In this document: piece by piece, positions 1-8,700 of the stretch
How the letters are laid out: every line of letters begins with the position of its first letter
Position numbering within the stretch: the first letter of the stretch is position 1
Source of the DNA: Nostoc sp. NIES-3756
Lineage (GTDB): Bacteria > Cyanobacteriota > Cyanobacteriia > Cyanobacteriales > Nostocaceae
Length of the DNA: 64,000 bases
Assembly (NCBI RefSeq): GCF_001548375.1
Contig: NZ_AP017295.1
Span: forward strand, 1,054,001 to 1,118,000
Reading direction: 5' to 3'
Notes under the pieces: generated by a model
The model's database searches: none
Told to the model about the DNA's origin: nothing
Seen by the model: the letters and a program-made list of their open reading frames with translations, nothing else
Made by a program: the position numbers and the translations under genes

Positions 1-751
1 CTGCTTCACTAACTGCACCCCAAGAAAGCATACTTACCAAATCAGCCACAGCAGCCGGAGCAAAATAAGTTTTGTATTGTCCTCTTGCTAATTGTTTTGC
101 AGGAGTAGATAGAAGTTGTAATTGCTGTTTACCTTCACTAATTTTTGCTGCATAAGCTTCTTCATTCCAATCACTCCCGGCAAATGTTCCTTTAACTGCT
201 TGCCCAGAAGTAATAAATAAAGAATAGTCTAAAGTAAAAGAATCGGTAGCGAACCAATGTTTTTGACCACTGGAATCACCATAAGCCCTAATAATTACCC
301 CCCCAGCATATATGCCAGTAAAATCTAATTCCTTTACTGGTTCCAATACATTCGCTACTACTGATTCTGCTGAGAGTATATTTCCTGTATGTATTTCTCG
401 GCTAGTGTTATTTCCGGATGGTACTACCAAATATGGATCAACTGGTAGTAAAGGTAGTTCACTACGCAATTCTTGCAAAGCTTGGTATGCTGATTGCCAA
501 TCTTTTTCCCAATTTCCCGTAAAAGGAAACTGGCGAAAGCTGCTACGTTGATCTGTAATTAGAGTTAATTGAATCCAACCATCAGCCACAAAACCTGTTT
601 GGCGAACTTTGGCTTGATTAAACCGGATAAATTGACTACGTTCACTATTTAGTGAAACGGTAAATTGTTCATTTTCTGCTTTTTTAATTAGCAGTGTTTC
701 TAATAATTGATTAAAACTAACTTCTAAATTAGATATATCCTCAAGCTTCAT
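1..751 (-). CDS. TldE/PmbA-like protein, partial (C-terminal end outside window)
   Basis: Reading the minus strand from the ATG at 751 gives about 250 open residues starting MKLEDISNLEV and running off the window edge. The residues RFNQAKVRQTG, GWIQLTLITD and the later FFAPAAVADLVSMLSW match the non-catalytic TldE/PmbA partner of the TldD-TldE peptidase, which degrades unfolded peptides and matures some RiPPs in other bacteria. It lies 100 bp downstream of tldD on the same strand, so the two are probably cotranscribed, with a hairpin between them at 792-824. Family and partner are clear. The cyanobacterial substrate is unknown. Confidence 0.88.
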   Translation of the reverse strand, partial: MKLEDISNLEVSFNQLLETLLIKKAENEQFTVSLNSERSQFIRFNQAKVRQTGFVADGWIQLTLITDQRSSFRQFPFTGNWEKDWQSAYQALQELRSELPLLPVDPYLVVPSGNNTSREIHTGNILSAESVVANVLEPVKELDFTGIYAGGVIIRAYGDSSGQKHWFATDSFTLDYSLFITSGQAVKGTFAGSDWNEEAYAAKISEGKQQLQLLSTPAKQLARGQYKTYFAPAAVADLVSMLSWGAVSEA

Positions 752-791
752 AGATTTAGAAAATAATAATGTATGATAAGTGAAAAATGTA

Positions 792-824
792 GTTTGTAAT
801 AAGCATTAAAAGCTTACTACAAAC
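792..824. repeat. Hairpin repeat between tldD and tldE
   Basis: The arms GTTTGTAATAAGC (792-804) and GCTTACTACAAAC (812-824) are inverted copies with one mismatch and a 7-nt loop. No long T-run follows on the minus strand, so it is more likely an interspersed hairpin, or an RNA-processing or attenuation element, than a strong terminator. A longer hairpin with the same TTGTAGTAA-type outer arm lies at 57256-57304. Confidence 0.6.
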
Positions 825-851
825 AATTTTGAATTTTAAATTTTGAATTGT

Positions 852-2291
852 TTAACCCCCACCTCCAAAAACTTCTACATTAGCAAATACACAAACAGGT
901 GAACCATGTCCTACCCAAATTGCTTGATTAGGTTCACCTTTGCCACAGAATGGTGTGCCATACATTTCCCAGTTGGAATTATCACCGACTTGGATGAGGC
1001 TGTGCCAAAATTCTGGTGTAGTGGCTCGATAGTTGGGATTACGCAGGGTTTTGGTGAGTTTACCATTTTCAATGAGTTTGGCATACTCACACCCAAATTG
1101 AAATTTATAACGGCGATCGTCAATTGACCAGGAACGATTAGATTCCATATATACGCCGTGTTCTATATCACTAATCATCTCATCAAAGCTAGCGTTACCT
1201 GGCTCTAGATTTAAGTTTGCCATACGGTCAATTGGTGGGCGGTTCCATGAGGAAGCACGCGCACAGGCTACCCCTGGTACATTGGCTCTGGCTTGGCTTT
1301 CTAAACTGCCTAAACCCCTTTGTAAAACGCCTTCTCTGATTAAATATTCCCTTGTAGCCACTGCACCTGTATCATCAAATCCATAGCTGGCATATTCACC
1401 GATGACTGTGGGGTCAAAGGTAATATTCATGAGTGGTGAACCATAGCTGAGGTTGCCAAAATCGCTGGTGCTGACAAAGCTACCTCCGGCGTAGTTACGC
1501 TCATCCCCCAAAATTCGGTCAAGTTCTAAGGGATGTCCCACACTTTCATGAATTTGTAACATCATTTGGTCTGGAGCTAAAACCAAATTAGTGCAGGTAG
1601 TTGGGCATTCTTCAGCAGATAATAATTCTATGGCTTGTTCGCCAATTTGCCTTACCCGTTGCCATAAATGATCTTGTTTTAATAGTTCGATTCCGCCTTG
1701 GTAACAGTTGGCTTGGGAACCGTTGTTAGTACGTTGCTGGACGATCGCTCCATCTTGCGCGATCGCTCCATAATGTGTTCCTATAGTGACAAACTTCTGA
1801 TATACCTCAGAACCGTTACTACTAACAAACCAACTCTCTTTTTCGCTAGTAGAAGCATTGGCGGTGGTTTGCACGATTTTGTCATCTACTTTTAAAGTGT
1901 GACAAATCCTCACCAACAAATCATTTATTTCCCCTGGACTGAGCGCATTTAAGGGTTCTAAAAACGGTGAATTATACTCACCTACCACTTTGGGACGTTC
2001 CATAGCACCAAAGGGATAGATGTACCATTGACTAGCAGCTAGGGCTTGTTTGTAAGCTATTTCCGCCGCCGCTTGTAGCGATGTCAGTTCTAGGGAATTA
2101 GTAGCAGCATAACCGAGAGAACCATTAACCAATACTTCTAACATGGCTCCGATGGTTGTTGATTTGCCGTTATGTTGGGGCAAACCATCCCGGACATAAT
2201 GATGAGCAGCAGTTTCTTTAACTACTCTAATACCAATCCAATCAGCAGGTATTTTAAAACTAGCGATCGCTTTTAATAAATCTGACCACAT
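852..2291 (-). CDS. tldD: TldD-family zinc metalloprotease
   Basis: A 479-residue protein of the TldD/PmbA family. The metal-binding HExxxH motif is visible as HESVGHPLELDR near residue 250, followed by the family's GSFVSTSDFGNLSYGSP region and a conserved Gly- and Asn-rich C-terminal half (YMESNRSWSIDD). TldD is the catalytic subunit of a heterodimer with TldE, which is encoded just downstream (start at 751). The ATG at 2291 gives the normal N terminus. The end FANVEVFGGGG is typical of cyanobacterial TldD. It is cytosolic, with no signal peptide. Confidence 0.93.
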   Translation of the reverse strand: MWSDLLKAIASFKIPADWIGIRVVKETAAHHYVRDGLPQHNGKSTTIGAMLEVLVNGSLGYAATNSLELTSLQAAAEIAYKQALAASQWYIYPFGAMERPKVVGEYNSPFLEPLNALSPGEINDLLVRICHTLKVDDKIVQTTANASTSEKESWFVSSNGSEVYQKFVTIGTHYGAIAQDGAIVQQRTNNGSQANCYQGGIELLKQDHLWQRVRQIGEQAIELLSAEECPTTCTNLVLAPDQMMLQIHESVGHPLELDRILGDERNYAGGSFVSTSDFGNLSYGSPLMNITFDPTVIGEYASYGFDDTGAVATREYLIREGVLQRGLGSLESQARANVPGVACARASSWNRPPIDRMANLNLEPGNASFDEMISDIEHGVYMESNRSWSIDDRRYKFQFGCEYAKLIENGKLTKTLRNPNYRATTPEFWHSLIQVGDNSNWEMYGTPFCGKGEPNQAIWVGHGSPVCVFANVEVFGGGG

Positions 2292-2349
2292 AACAATTTT
2301 GGGAAGTAGGGAGTAGAATAATTTTCACTAGTCTCTGTACGTCTAACTT

Positions 2350-3789
2350 CTAGCCTCTGTGCCAGCGCGTACCTTGGGGGCTATCAATTAGGGTAATACC
2401 TTTGGCTTGTAGTTCGTTACGAATGCGATCGCCTTCAGCAAAATTTCTAGCTTTTCTCGCCGCTTGTCTTTGCTGAATCAAATCTTCTATATCCGCATCA
2501 CTTAAGCCATTTTGCTCATTTTTAGGTGCTTCTGGCTGTGCCGTTAAACCTAGAACGTTAGCTAAAGTAACCAAAGTTTGCCATTGTATTTTTAATTCTT
2601 CTATCGGTGTTTCCGTCTTACCTTCATGCACTAAAACATTTTTTTCACGATGCAGTTTTTTTGCCAATTCAAATAACACTGTTAAGCCACCAGGGAAATT
2701 AAAATCGTCATTGACTGCTTCTGTAAAACGCTCAACATAGGGATTAGATATCTCATTCCCCAGTTCCCATTTCCCTTTTCCTAGTTCCCAACCAGCCAAT
2801 AACCCATCCTTGATTGTATGCCAACCATTGGTAGCAGCTGCGATCGCCTCATCGGTAAAATCAATTGGGGTACGATATTGCGCCGTTAGCACAAATAACC
2901 GCATTGCCATCGGGTCAACTCCCCGCCCTAGTAAGTCGCGGATGGTGGTAAAGTTTCCCAAGGATTTGGACATTTTCTCCCCATCAACTTTGACCATGCC
3001 GTTATGTAGCCAGTAGGTTGCTAGGGGTTTACCTGTGACGGCTTCTGATTGGGCGATTTCGTTTTCGTGGTGGGGAAAAATCAAATCAGCACCACCTGCA
3101 TGAATATCTATTGTCTCACCCAGGCGATCGCGCACCATTGCCGAGCATTCTATATGCCATCCCGGACGGCCTGCACCCCAAGGTGATTCCCAAGCTGGTT
3201 CTCCTTGTTTGGCGGCTTTCCAAAGGGCGAAGTCGAAGGGGTCTTTCTTTTTCTGATATTCTGGATCATCGACGTTGACGCGCTCACTCGCGCCAGCCTG
3301 CATATCCTCCAACTTGCGTCCTGAGAGTTTGCCATACTCAGCAAATTGCCGTACCGCATAGTAAACATCGCCAGCCGATGGGTAAGCGAAACCTTTATTT
3401 TCTAACTCGTGAATTAAGCGTTGAATACCGTTAATTGTATGGGTAGCACGGGGATACTCATCGGCATCTTTAATGCCTAACTGTGCCATATCCTCAAAAT
3501 ACGCCGCAATAAAGCGTTCTGCTACCGCCTCCATTGAGGAATGTTCTTGCCGCGCTCGGTTGAGTATTTTGTCATCAATGTCGGTAAAATTCTGTATATA
3601 TCGCACCTCATAGCCCAGGAATTGCAAGTAACGCCGTACCACATCCCAGACAATGCAAGCTCTAGCATGACCCAAATGGCAATAATCGTATACCGTCACG
3701 CCGCAGTAATACATCTTAACCTTGCGTGGTTCGACTGTCTGAAAGGATTCTTGACGACGGGTGAGGGTATTGTAAACAGTTAGTGCCAT
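2350..3789 (-). CDS. cysS: Cysteinyl-tRNA synthetase
   Basis: A class I aminoacyl-tRNA synthetase of 479 residues that charges tRNA-Cys. The N terminus [14 protein letters not shown] is followed by the zinc-site Cys in YYCGVTVYD, the HIGH-type motif HLGHAR and the KMSKSLGNF loop. The C-terminal anticodon-binding part ends [20 protein letters not shown]. An 11-residue upstream extension to 3822 is open, but the family N terminus is MALTVYN, so the ATG at 3789 is chosen. It is separated from tldD by 58 bp on the same strand and may share a transcript. Confidence 0.96.
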   Translation of the reverse strand: MALTVYNTLTRRQESFQTVEPRKVKMYYCGVTVYDYCHLGHARACIVWDVVRRYLQFLGYEVRYIQNFTDIDDKILNRARQEHSSMEAVAERFIAAYFEDMAQLGIKDADEYPRATHTINGIQRLIHELENKGFAYPSAGDVYYAVRQFAEYGKLSGRKLEDMQAGASERVNVDDPEYQKKKDPFDFALWKAAKQGEPAWESPWGAGRPGWHIECSAMVRDRLGETIDIHAGGADLIFPHHENEIAQSEAVTGKPLATYWLHNGMVKVDGEKMSKSLGNFTTIRDLLGRGVDPMAMRLFVLTAQYRTPIDFTDEAIAAATNGWHTIKDGLLAGWELGKGKWELGNEISNPYVERFTEAVNDDFNFPGGLTVLFELAKKLHREKNVLVHEGKTETPIEELKIQWQTLVTLANVLGLTAQPEAPKNEQNGLSDADIEDLIQQRQAARKARNFAEGDRIRNELQAKGITLIDSPQGTRWHRG

Positions 3790-3967
3790 AACAGAGTAAT
3801 GCTGAAATAAGAAGATACGCAATAATAGGGTAAAGCAGCTCGGAGTTGTGCCGAGTATCCCTATGCTAGTGTTTTCTAGACAATCTACGCTACCATTTTG
3901 CCATTCTGCTGGAAAGCAGTTGCCCCAAAAGTTCTTTTATTTGTTCTAATTTTGCGATTTCCTTGCT

Positions 3968-5101
3968 ATGCAATCAGCAGTTACTCATAATTCTCAACCA
4001 ATGGATGCTCCGAAACAAGGAATGCCAGTAACGATTATTACTGGATTTCTCGGTAGTGGTAAGACTACTTTACTTAATCACATCCTCAACAATCAACAGG
4101 GTTTGAAGACCGCCGTTTTGGTCAATGAATTTGGAGAAATTGGCATCGACAACGAGTTAATCGTTTCCACCGATGAGAACATGGTGGAACTGAATAATGG
4201 TTGTATCTGTTGCACTATCAATAATGACCTAGTTGATGCAGTATATAAAGTTTTAGAACGGGAAGAAAAGCTAGATTATTTAGTTGTGGAAACAACTGGA
4301 CTAGCAGACCCTTTACCAGTAGCCCTAACATTTTTGGGTACAGAGTTGAAGGACTTGACCCGTTTAGACTCGATTATCACTGTAGTAGATGCAGCAAATT
4401 ACAGTTTAGATTTATTTAACTCCCAAGCAGCTTACAGTCAAATTGCCTACGGTGATGTAATTCTGTTGAATAAAACAGATTTGGTCGATGAAACCACCTT
4501 GAATGAGTTGGAAAGAAAAATTAACGAAGTCAAGGAAGGTGCGAGGATATTAAGGACAAAGCGATCGCAAGTTCCCCTACCCTTAATCTTAAGTGTTGGT
4601 CTATTTGAGTCTGGTCAGTATTTTGATACAGTCGATACTCACAGTCACGACCACCATGACCACGACCACCACGACCATTCAGCCTGCGGTCATGATCATC
4701 ACGACCATGACCATGACCATGACCATGACCATTCAGCTTGCGGTCACGACCATCACGACCATGACCACTCGCACCATTTAGAAAATGATGGTTTCACTTC
4801 GATATCCTTCCAAAGTGATAAGCCATTTTCTATTAGGAAGTTCCAGTATTTTCTAGATAATCAACTACCCACAAATATTTTCCGCGCTAAGGGTATTATG
4901 TGGTTTGATGAAAGTCCCAAGCGTCACATTTTCCACCTGTGCGGTAAACGCTTTACCTTAGATGATGAGGAGTGGAAGGGCGAACCAAAAAATCAAGTAG
5001 TATTAATTGGGCAAAACTTAGACCGTGATACCTTACTTACTCAATTAGAAAACTGTCTCTGTCTTCCTTCAACCAATCGTGGTAAAGGTTTTGGAAAATA
5101 G
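3968..5101 (+). CDS. CobW/COG0523 family GTPase with His-rich metal-binding insert
   Basis: A 377-residue G3E-class P-loop GTPase, proposed family role metal (often Zn) chaperone. Visible motifs are Walker A GFLGSGKTT (residues 26-34), the metal-binding CxCC motif (Cys79, 81, 82), ETTGLADP near 108-115 and the base-specificity motif NKTD (168-171). A His/Asp-rich insert covers about residues 225-270, followed by the CobW C-terminal domain (IRKFQYFLDN to LDDEEW). The insert contains a twice-repeated HSACGHDHHDHDH unit. It is a single gene with its own upstream region of about 140 bp, where I saw no convincing Zur box. Metal identity is inferred. Confidence 0.9.
   Translation: MQSAVTHNSQPMDAPKQGMPVTIITGFLGSGKTTLLNHILNNQQGLKTAVLVNEFGEIGIDNELIVSTDENMVELNNGCICCTINNDLVDAVYKVLEREEKLDYLVVETTGLADPLPVALTFLGTELKDLTRLDSIITVVDAANYSLDLFNSQAAYSQIAYGDVILLNKTDLVDETTLNELERKINEVKEGARILRTKRSQVPLPLILSVGLFESGQYFDTVDTHSHDHHDHDHHDHSACGHDHHDHDHDHDHDHSACGHDHHDHDHSHHLENDGFTSISFQSDKPFSIRKFQYFLDNQLPTNIFRAKGIMWFDESPKRHIFHLCGKRFTLDDEEWKGEPKNQVVLIGQNLDRDTLLTQLENCLCLPSTNRGKGFGK
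4642..4775 (+). repeat. In-frame tandem His/Asp codon repeat
   Basis: CACGAC/CATGAC hexamers are iterated and organised in two larger copies, each containing CATTCAGC-TGCGGTCA (HSACGH). This encodes the metal-binding linker of the CobW-type GTPase. Such arrays change length easily by slippage. Confidence 0.8.
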
Positions 5102-5125
5102 AGATATAAGTTAATCGCTCGACGG

Positions 5126-5149
5126 CTCCCTGAGCGAAGTCGAAGGGAG
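5126..5149. repeat. Small dispersed repeat (ccctgagcgaagtcgaaggg family)
   Basis: The block contains CTCCCTGAGCGAAG and CGAAGGGAG and forms a short imperfect hairpin. It lies between the convergent CobW GTPase and GIY-YIG genes, where it could help end transcription. More copies occur at 5554-5579 and 5634-5693. Confidence 0.75.
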
Positions 5150-5154
5150 CGTTA

Positions 5155-5499
5155 TTATTTGTTCAGGGAGCGTTCTTGCGTTGAAGTTATCACCATCGCA
5201 GCCAGTCTACTGTAATGAGTTGCATTTTGACATTCGGCTAATTTATGTAATAAGTTTGTATTACCTGAAATTAGAGCTTGCTTCTTCTTGCGACTCCAAC
5301 CTTGTACCTGTTTCTCACGCTCAAAAGCATCCGCTACACGCTGATAATACTCGCAGAAAACCAACTTTACGGGCAACCGTTTCGCCGTATGCTTTGCGCC
5401 CTCACCTTGTTGATGTTGCCACAAACGTCGCTCAAGACTTGTAGTACTACCCGTATAGTAGCTACCATCAGCACATTCGAGAATGTACATATAAGCCAT
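5155..5499 (-). CDS. GIY-YIG nuclease-superfamily protein (UPF0213-like)
   Basis: A 114-residue protein. The GIY-YIG core is visible as YMYILECADGSYYTGST near the N terminus, followed by the catalytic-type Arg in LERRLWQHQQGEGAKHTAKR and the Glu in FEREKQVQGWSRKKK. Stand-alone domains of this size are common in bacteria and resemble UvrC/SLX1 nuclease domains, but their cellular role is mostly unknown. The 20 or so residues after GWSRKKKQALI look unconserved. It is flanked on both sides by dispersed repeats, which suggests a fluid locus. Confidence 0.82.
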   Translation of the reverse strand: MAYMYILECADGSYYTGSTTSLERRLWQHQQGEGAKHTAKRLPVKLVFCEYYQRVADAFEREKQVQGWSRKKKQALISGNTNLLHKLAECQNATHYSRLAAMVITSTQERSLNK

Positions 5500-5553
5500 A
5501 AATTGATTTGCGCGATCGCTTTCTCGTCAGAAACAATGTTCCTTAAATAAAGT

Positions 5554-5693
5554 GTTCCCTTCGACTTCGCTCAGGGAACACCTCCTTGCAAAGTTAAAGG
5601 GAGTAAAAATATTCTCTGAACCACAACAATACTCCTTGAGCAAAGTCCACTCCCTGAGCAAAGTCCGCTCCCTGAGCGAAGTCGAAGGGAGCC
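5554..5693. repeat. Cluster of small dispersed repeats
   Basis: A perfect-looking hairpin version (GTTCCCT ... AGGGAAC, 5554-5579) is followed at 5634-5693 by three consecutive TGAGC(A/G)AAGT units, the last complete (ending GTCGAAGGGAGCC). No credible gene lies in 5500-5797. The only ORF there is made of repeat sequence. A gcgatcgc HIP1 site and the tail of the caspase locus fill the rest. Confidence 0.75.
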
Positions 5694-5797
5694 GCCGAAA
5701 GCAACACCAGTGAAATGATCGCCTGTTTGAAGAATTCACCCCGCCAAATTACCAAAAGTGCGATCGCCGTAATAATAATTGATTTCCGGTGGTAAAG

Positions 5798-8700
5798 CTA
5801 ATCGCTGTTGGTAGGAATGTCATTGCAGAGAGTGCGATCGCTCACATTGGGATGGGATTGTAAGTAAGGATTTAACCTAGCACAACTGTAGGAGATTAAA
5901 TCATCCAAGTTATTGGGGTATACTCTCCACAATTTGATAGTATTGTCAGCACTAGCAGAAGCCAGAGTCTTGCCATCTGGGCTAAATATTATGGTAATGA
6001 CTTTAGCTCTATGCCCGTTCAAATTAGTGATAGGTTTAGCTTTAGCAGCATTCCAAATAACTCTCTTGCCATGAGGGTTTAATGCTAAACCCCAGACCGC
6101 ATCGCTATACCCATCAAGGTCTGTGATTTCTTGAGATGGAGCTGCATCCCAGAGTTTAATAGTGTTACCACTAGTAGAAGCAAGAGTCTTGCTATCAGGG
6201 CTTAATGCTCCGCCCATGACCTTATCACTATGCCCAGATAAGTCAGTAATTTCTTTACCTGTAGCCACATACCAGAGTTTGCCAATACTGTCAGCACTAG
6301 CCGAAGCAATAGCCCTGCCATCAGTAGTGAATGCTACGCTAACTACCCTATCGCTATGCCCAGTGAGGGCAGTAATTTCTTTACCTCTAACTACATCCCA
6401 AAGTAGTACGATTCTATCATTACCAGCAGAAGCCAGAGTCCTGCCATCGGGGCTGAATGCTACGTTATTGACTGCCGAGCTATGCCCATTCAGGGTAAAG
6501 ATAATTTTACCTGTACCTACATCCCAGAGTTTGACAGTGTTATCTGCACTAGCAGAAGCCAGAGTCCTGGCATTGGGGCTAAATACTACGCTCTTAACCG
6601 ATTTGCTATGACCATTCAGGGTAAAGATAATTTTACCTGTACCTACATCCCAGAGTTTGACAGTGTTATCTGCACTAGCAGAAGCCAGAGTCCTGCCATT
6701 GGAGCTAAATGCTACGCTACTGACTGCTGAGCTATGACCATTTAGGGTAAAGATAATTTTACTTGTAGCTAAATCCCAGAGTTTGACAGTGTTATCTGCA
6801 CTAGCAGAGGCCAGAGTTCTGCTATCAAGGCTGAATGCTACACTATTGACTGCCGAGCTATGCCCGTAGAAGGTAGTAATTTCTTTATCTGTACCAGCAT
6901 CCCAGAGTATGATGCTTTTGTCAGTACTGGCAGAAGCAATCGTCTTACCATCGGGGCTGAATGCTACACTATTAACTGCCGAGCTATGTCCATTAAAGGT
7001 AGAAAGAAGTTTACCTGTACCCGTATCCCAGAGTTTGACAGTGTTATCAGCACTAGCAGAGACCAGAGTTCTGCTATTAGGGCTAAATGCTAAGCTCCAG
7101 ACTGCATCACTATGCCCGTTGAGCGTAGTGATAGGTTTACCTGTATTTGTATCCCAGAGTTTGACACTCTTGTCAAGGCTAGCAGATGCAATAACTTTGC
7201 CATCGGGGCTAAATGCTACGTCCCAGACTGCATCGCTGTGTTTAACGGTAGCGATGAGTTTACCTGTACCCGTATCCCAGAGTTTGGCGGTGTTGTCAGC
7301 ACTAGCAGATGCAATAGTCCTGCCATTGGGGCTAAATGCGACGCTAATAACTTTATCACTATGTCCGTTAAAGGTGATAATGAGTTTACCTCTAGCTGTA
7401 TCCCAGAGTTTGACAGTGTTATCGGCACTAGCAGATGCAATAGTCCTACCATCAGGGCTAAATGCTACTTTATTAACTGATTTTCTATGCCCATTCAGGG
7501 TGGTGATGCTGCCTGTAGACCTATTCCAGAGTTTGACACTTTTACCAGCACTAGCAGAAGCAATAGTTCTCCCATCGGGACTAAATGCGACGCTAACGAC
7601 TCTATCGCTATGTCCCTTGAAGGTGGCGAGTTCTTCACCTGTAACTGCATCCCAAATTTTGACGCTTTTGTCAGCACTAGCAGAAGCAATATTCCTGCCA
7701 TCACGACTAAATACTACGCTAGAGATTAAATCTCGATGCCCTTCTAAGCGTTTACGTTCCAAAATAGTATTGTAAATTGCTCGCTTTAGTGCCAATACTG
7801 CTTGTTCTTGAGCTGTTTGTTCTAAATTGGCATTATTAAGTGGTTTACCTAAAAGTTGTCTACCCGACTGTAGAGATGCAACCGCAGCTTCAAGATGATT
7901 ATTAGAAATTAGGGCAGTTTCCGAGATTTGCGCTAGAGCAATTACACCTTGTTGTTGCGCTACCTGAGCATTTTGTTGAGCATTCCACCATTGATAAACA
8001 GCTAATCCAGCTAATCCAAGGGATACACTAGCAAATGTGATTACAAATTGATTTCGCTGTTTTCTTTGTGCTTCTATTTTTATACTTTCTTTTTTGTCTT
8101 GCTCAAGGCGATCGCGCAGTTTTTGACTCTCGTAAATGTACTCCTGGGCTACTCCATTAAGCATTTGCCAATCGCCGAATCTAGCTAAATATGCTTCAGC
8201 TACTGCTAATCTATCATCTTTTCTCAAAAATCCTTCTTTTTTGGCATTCTTATTCCATTCTTGGGCTTCTACTTCCATCTGTCGCTCAATAGCTATACCT
8301 AACTTATATTCTTCTTTCCAATCCCGTAATTTTTGCCAATGGCGGATTAAAGCTTCGTGGACAACATCTAAAATTACATCGTGGGAATCTGGCTCATCTG
8401 TCTTAGTAATTAAGCGTGCATCTTTATCGGCTAACTTGTCACTTACCTGTTGCAACAGTTCCAAGGAATGATGGGAATTAACTAATTCGTGTAAACGCAC
8501 GCGCCGCCTAACATCTGTTGTTTCTCCCATTTGCGTTAGTTCAAGAAACAGTCGCCGCGCCACAATTTGTTCTATTGGTGAAAGACTTTCGTACACTGCA
8601 TCGGCACGTTTTTGTAAAGTTCCTTCCACTCCGCCTAAATCTTCATAAGTTTTCAGGCTAAGAAACTCATCGCCTTGTTTTCTCGATTCCCGCCACAATT

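Noticed and set aside
5527..5739. A 70-codon minus-strand ORF
   Set aside because: It translates the dispersed repeat units (LREWTLLKE) and has no homology-like features.
5850..7760. Regularly spaced repeats that could be read as a CRISPR array
   Set aside because: The period is about 126 bp, in frame with a WD40 coding sequence, and there are no unique spacers.
6162..7775. Several plus-strand ORFs opposite the WD40 region, including one of 288 codons
   Set aside because: They are antisense shadows of the WD40 repeats, have periodic, biased composition and match no family.
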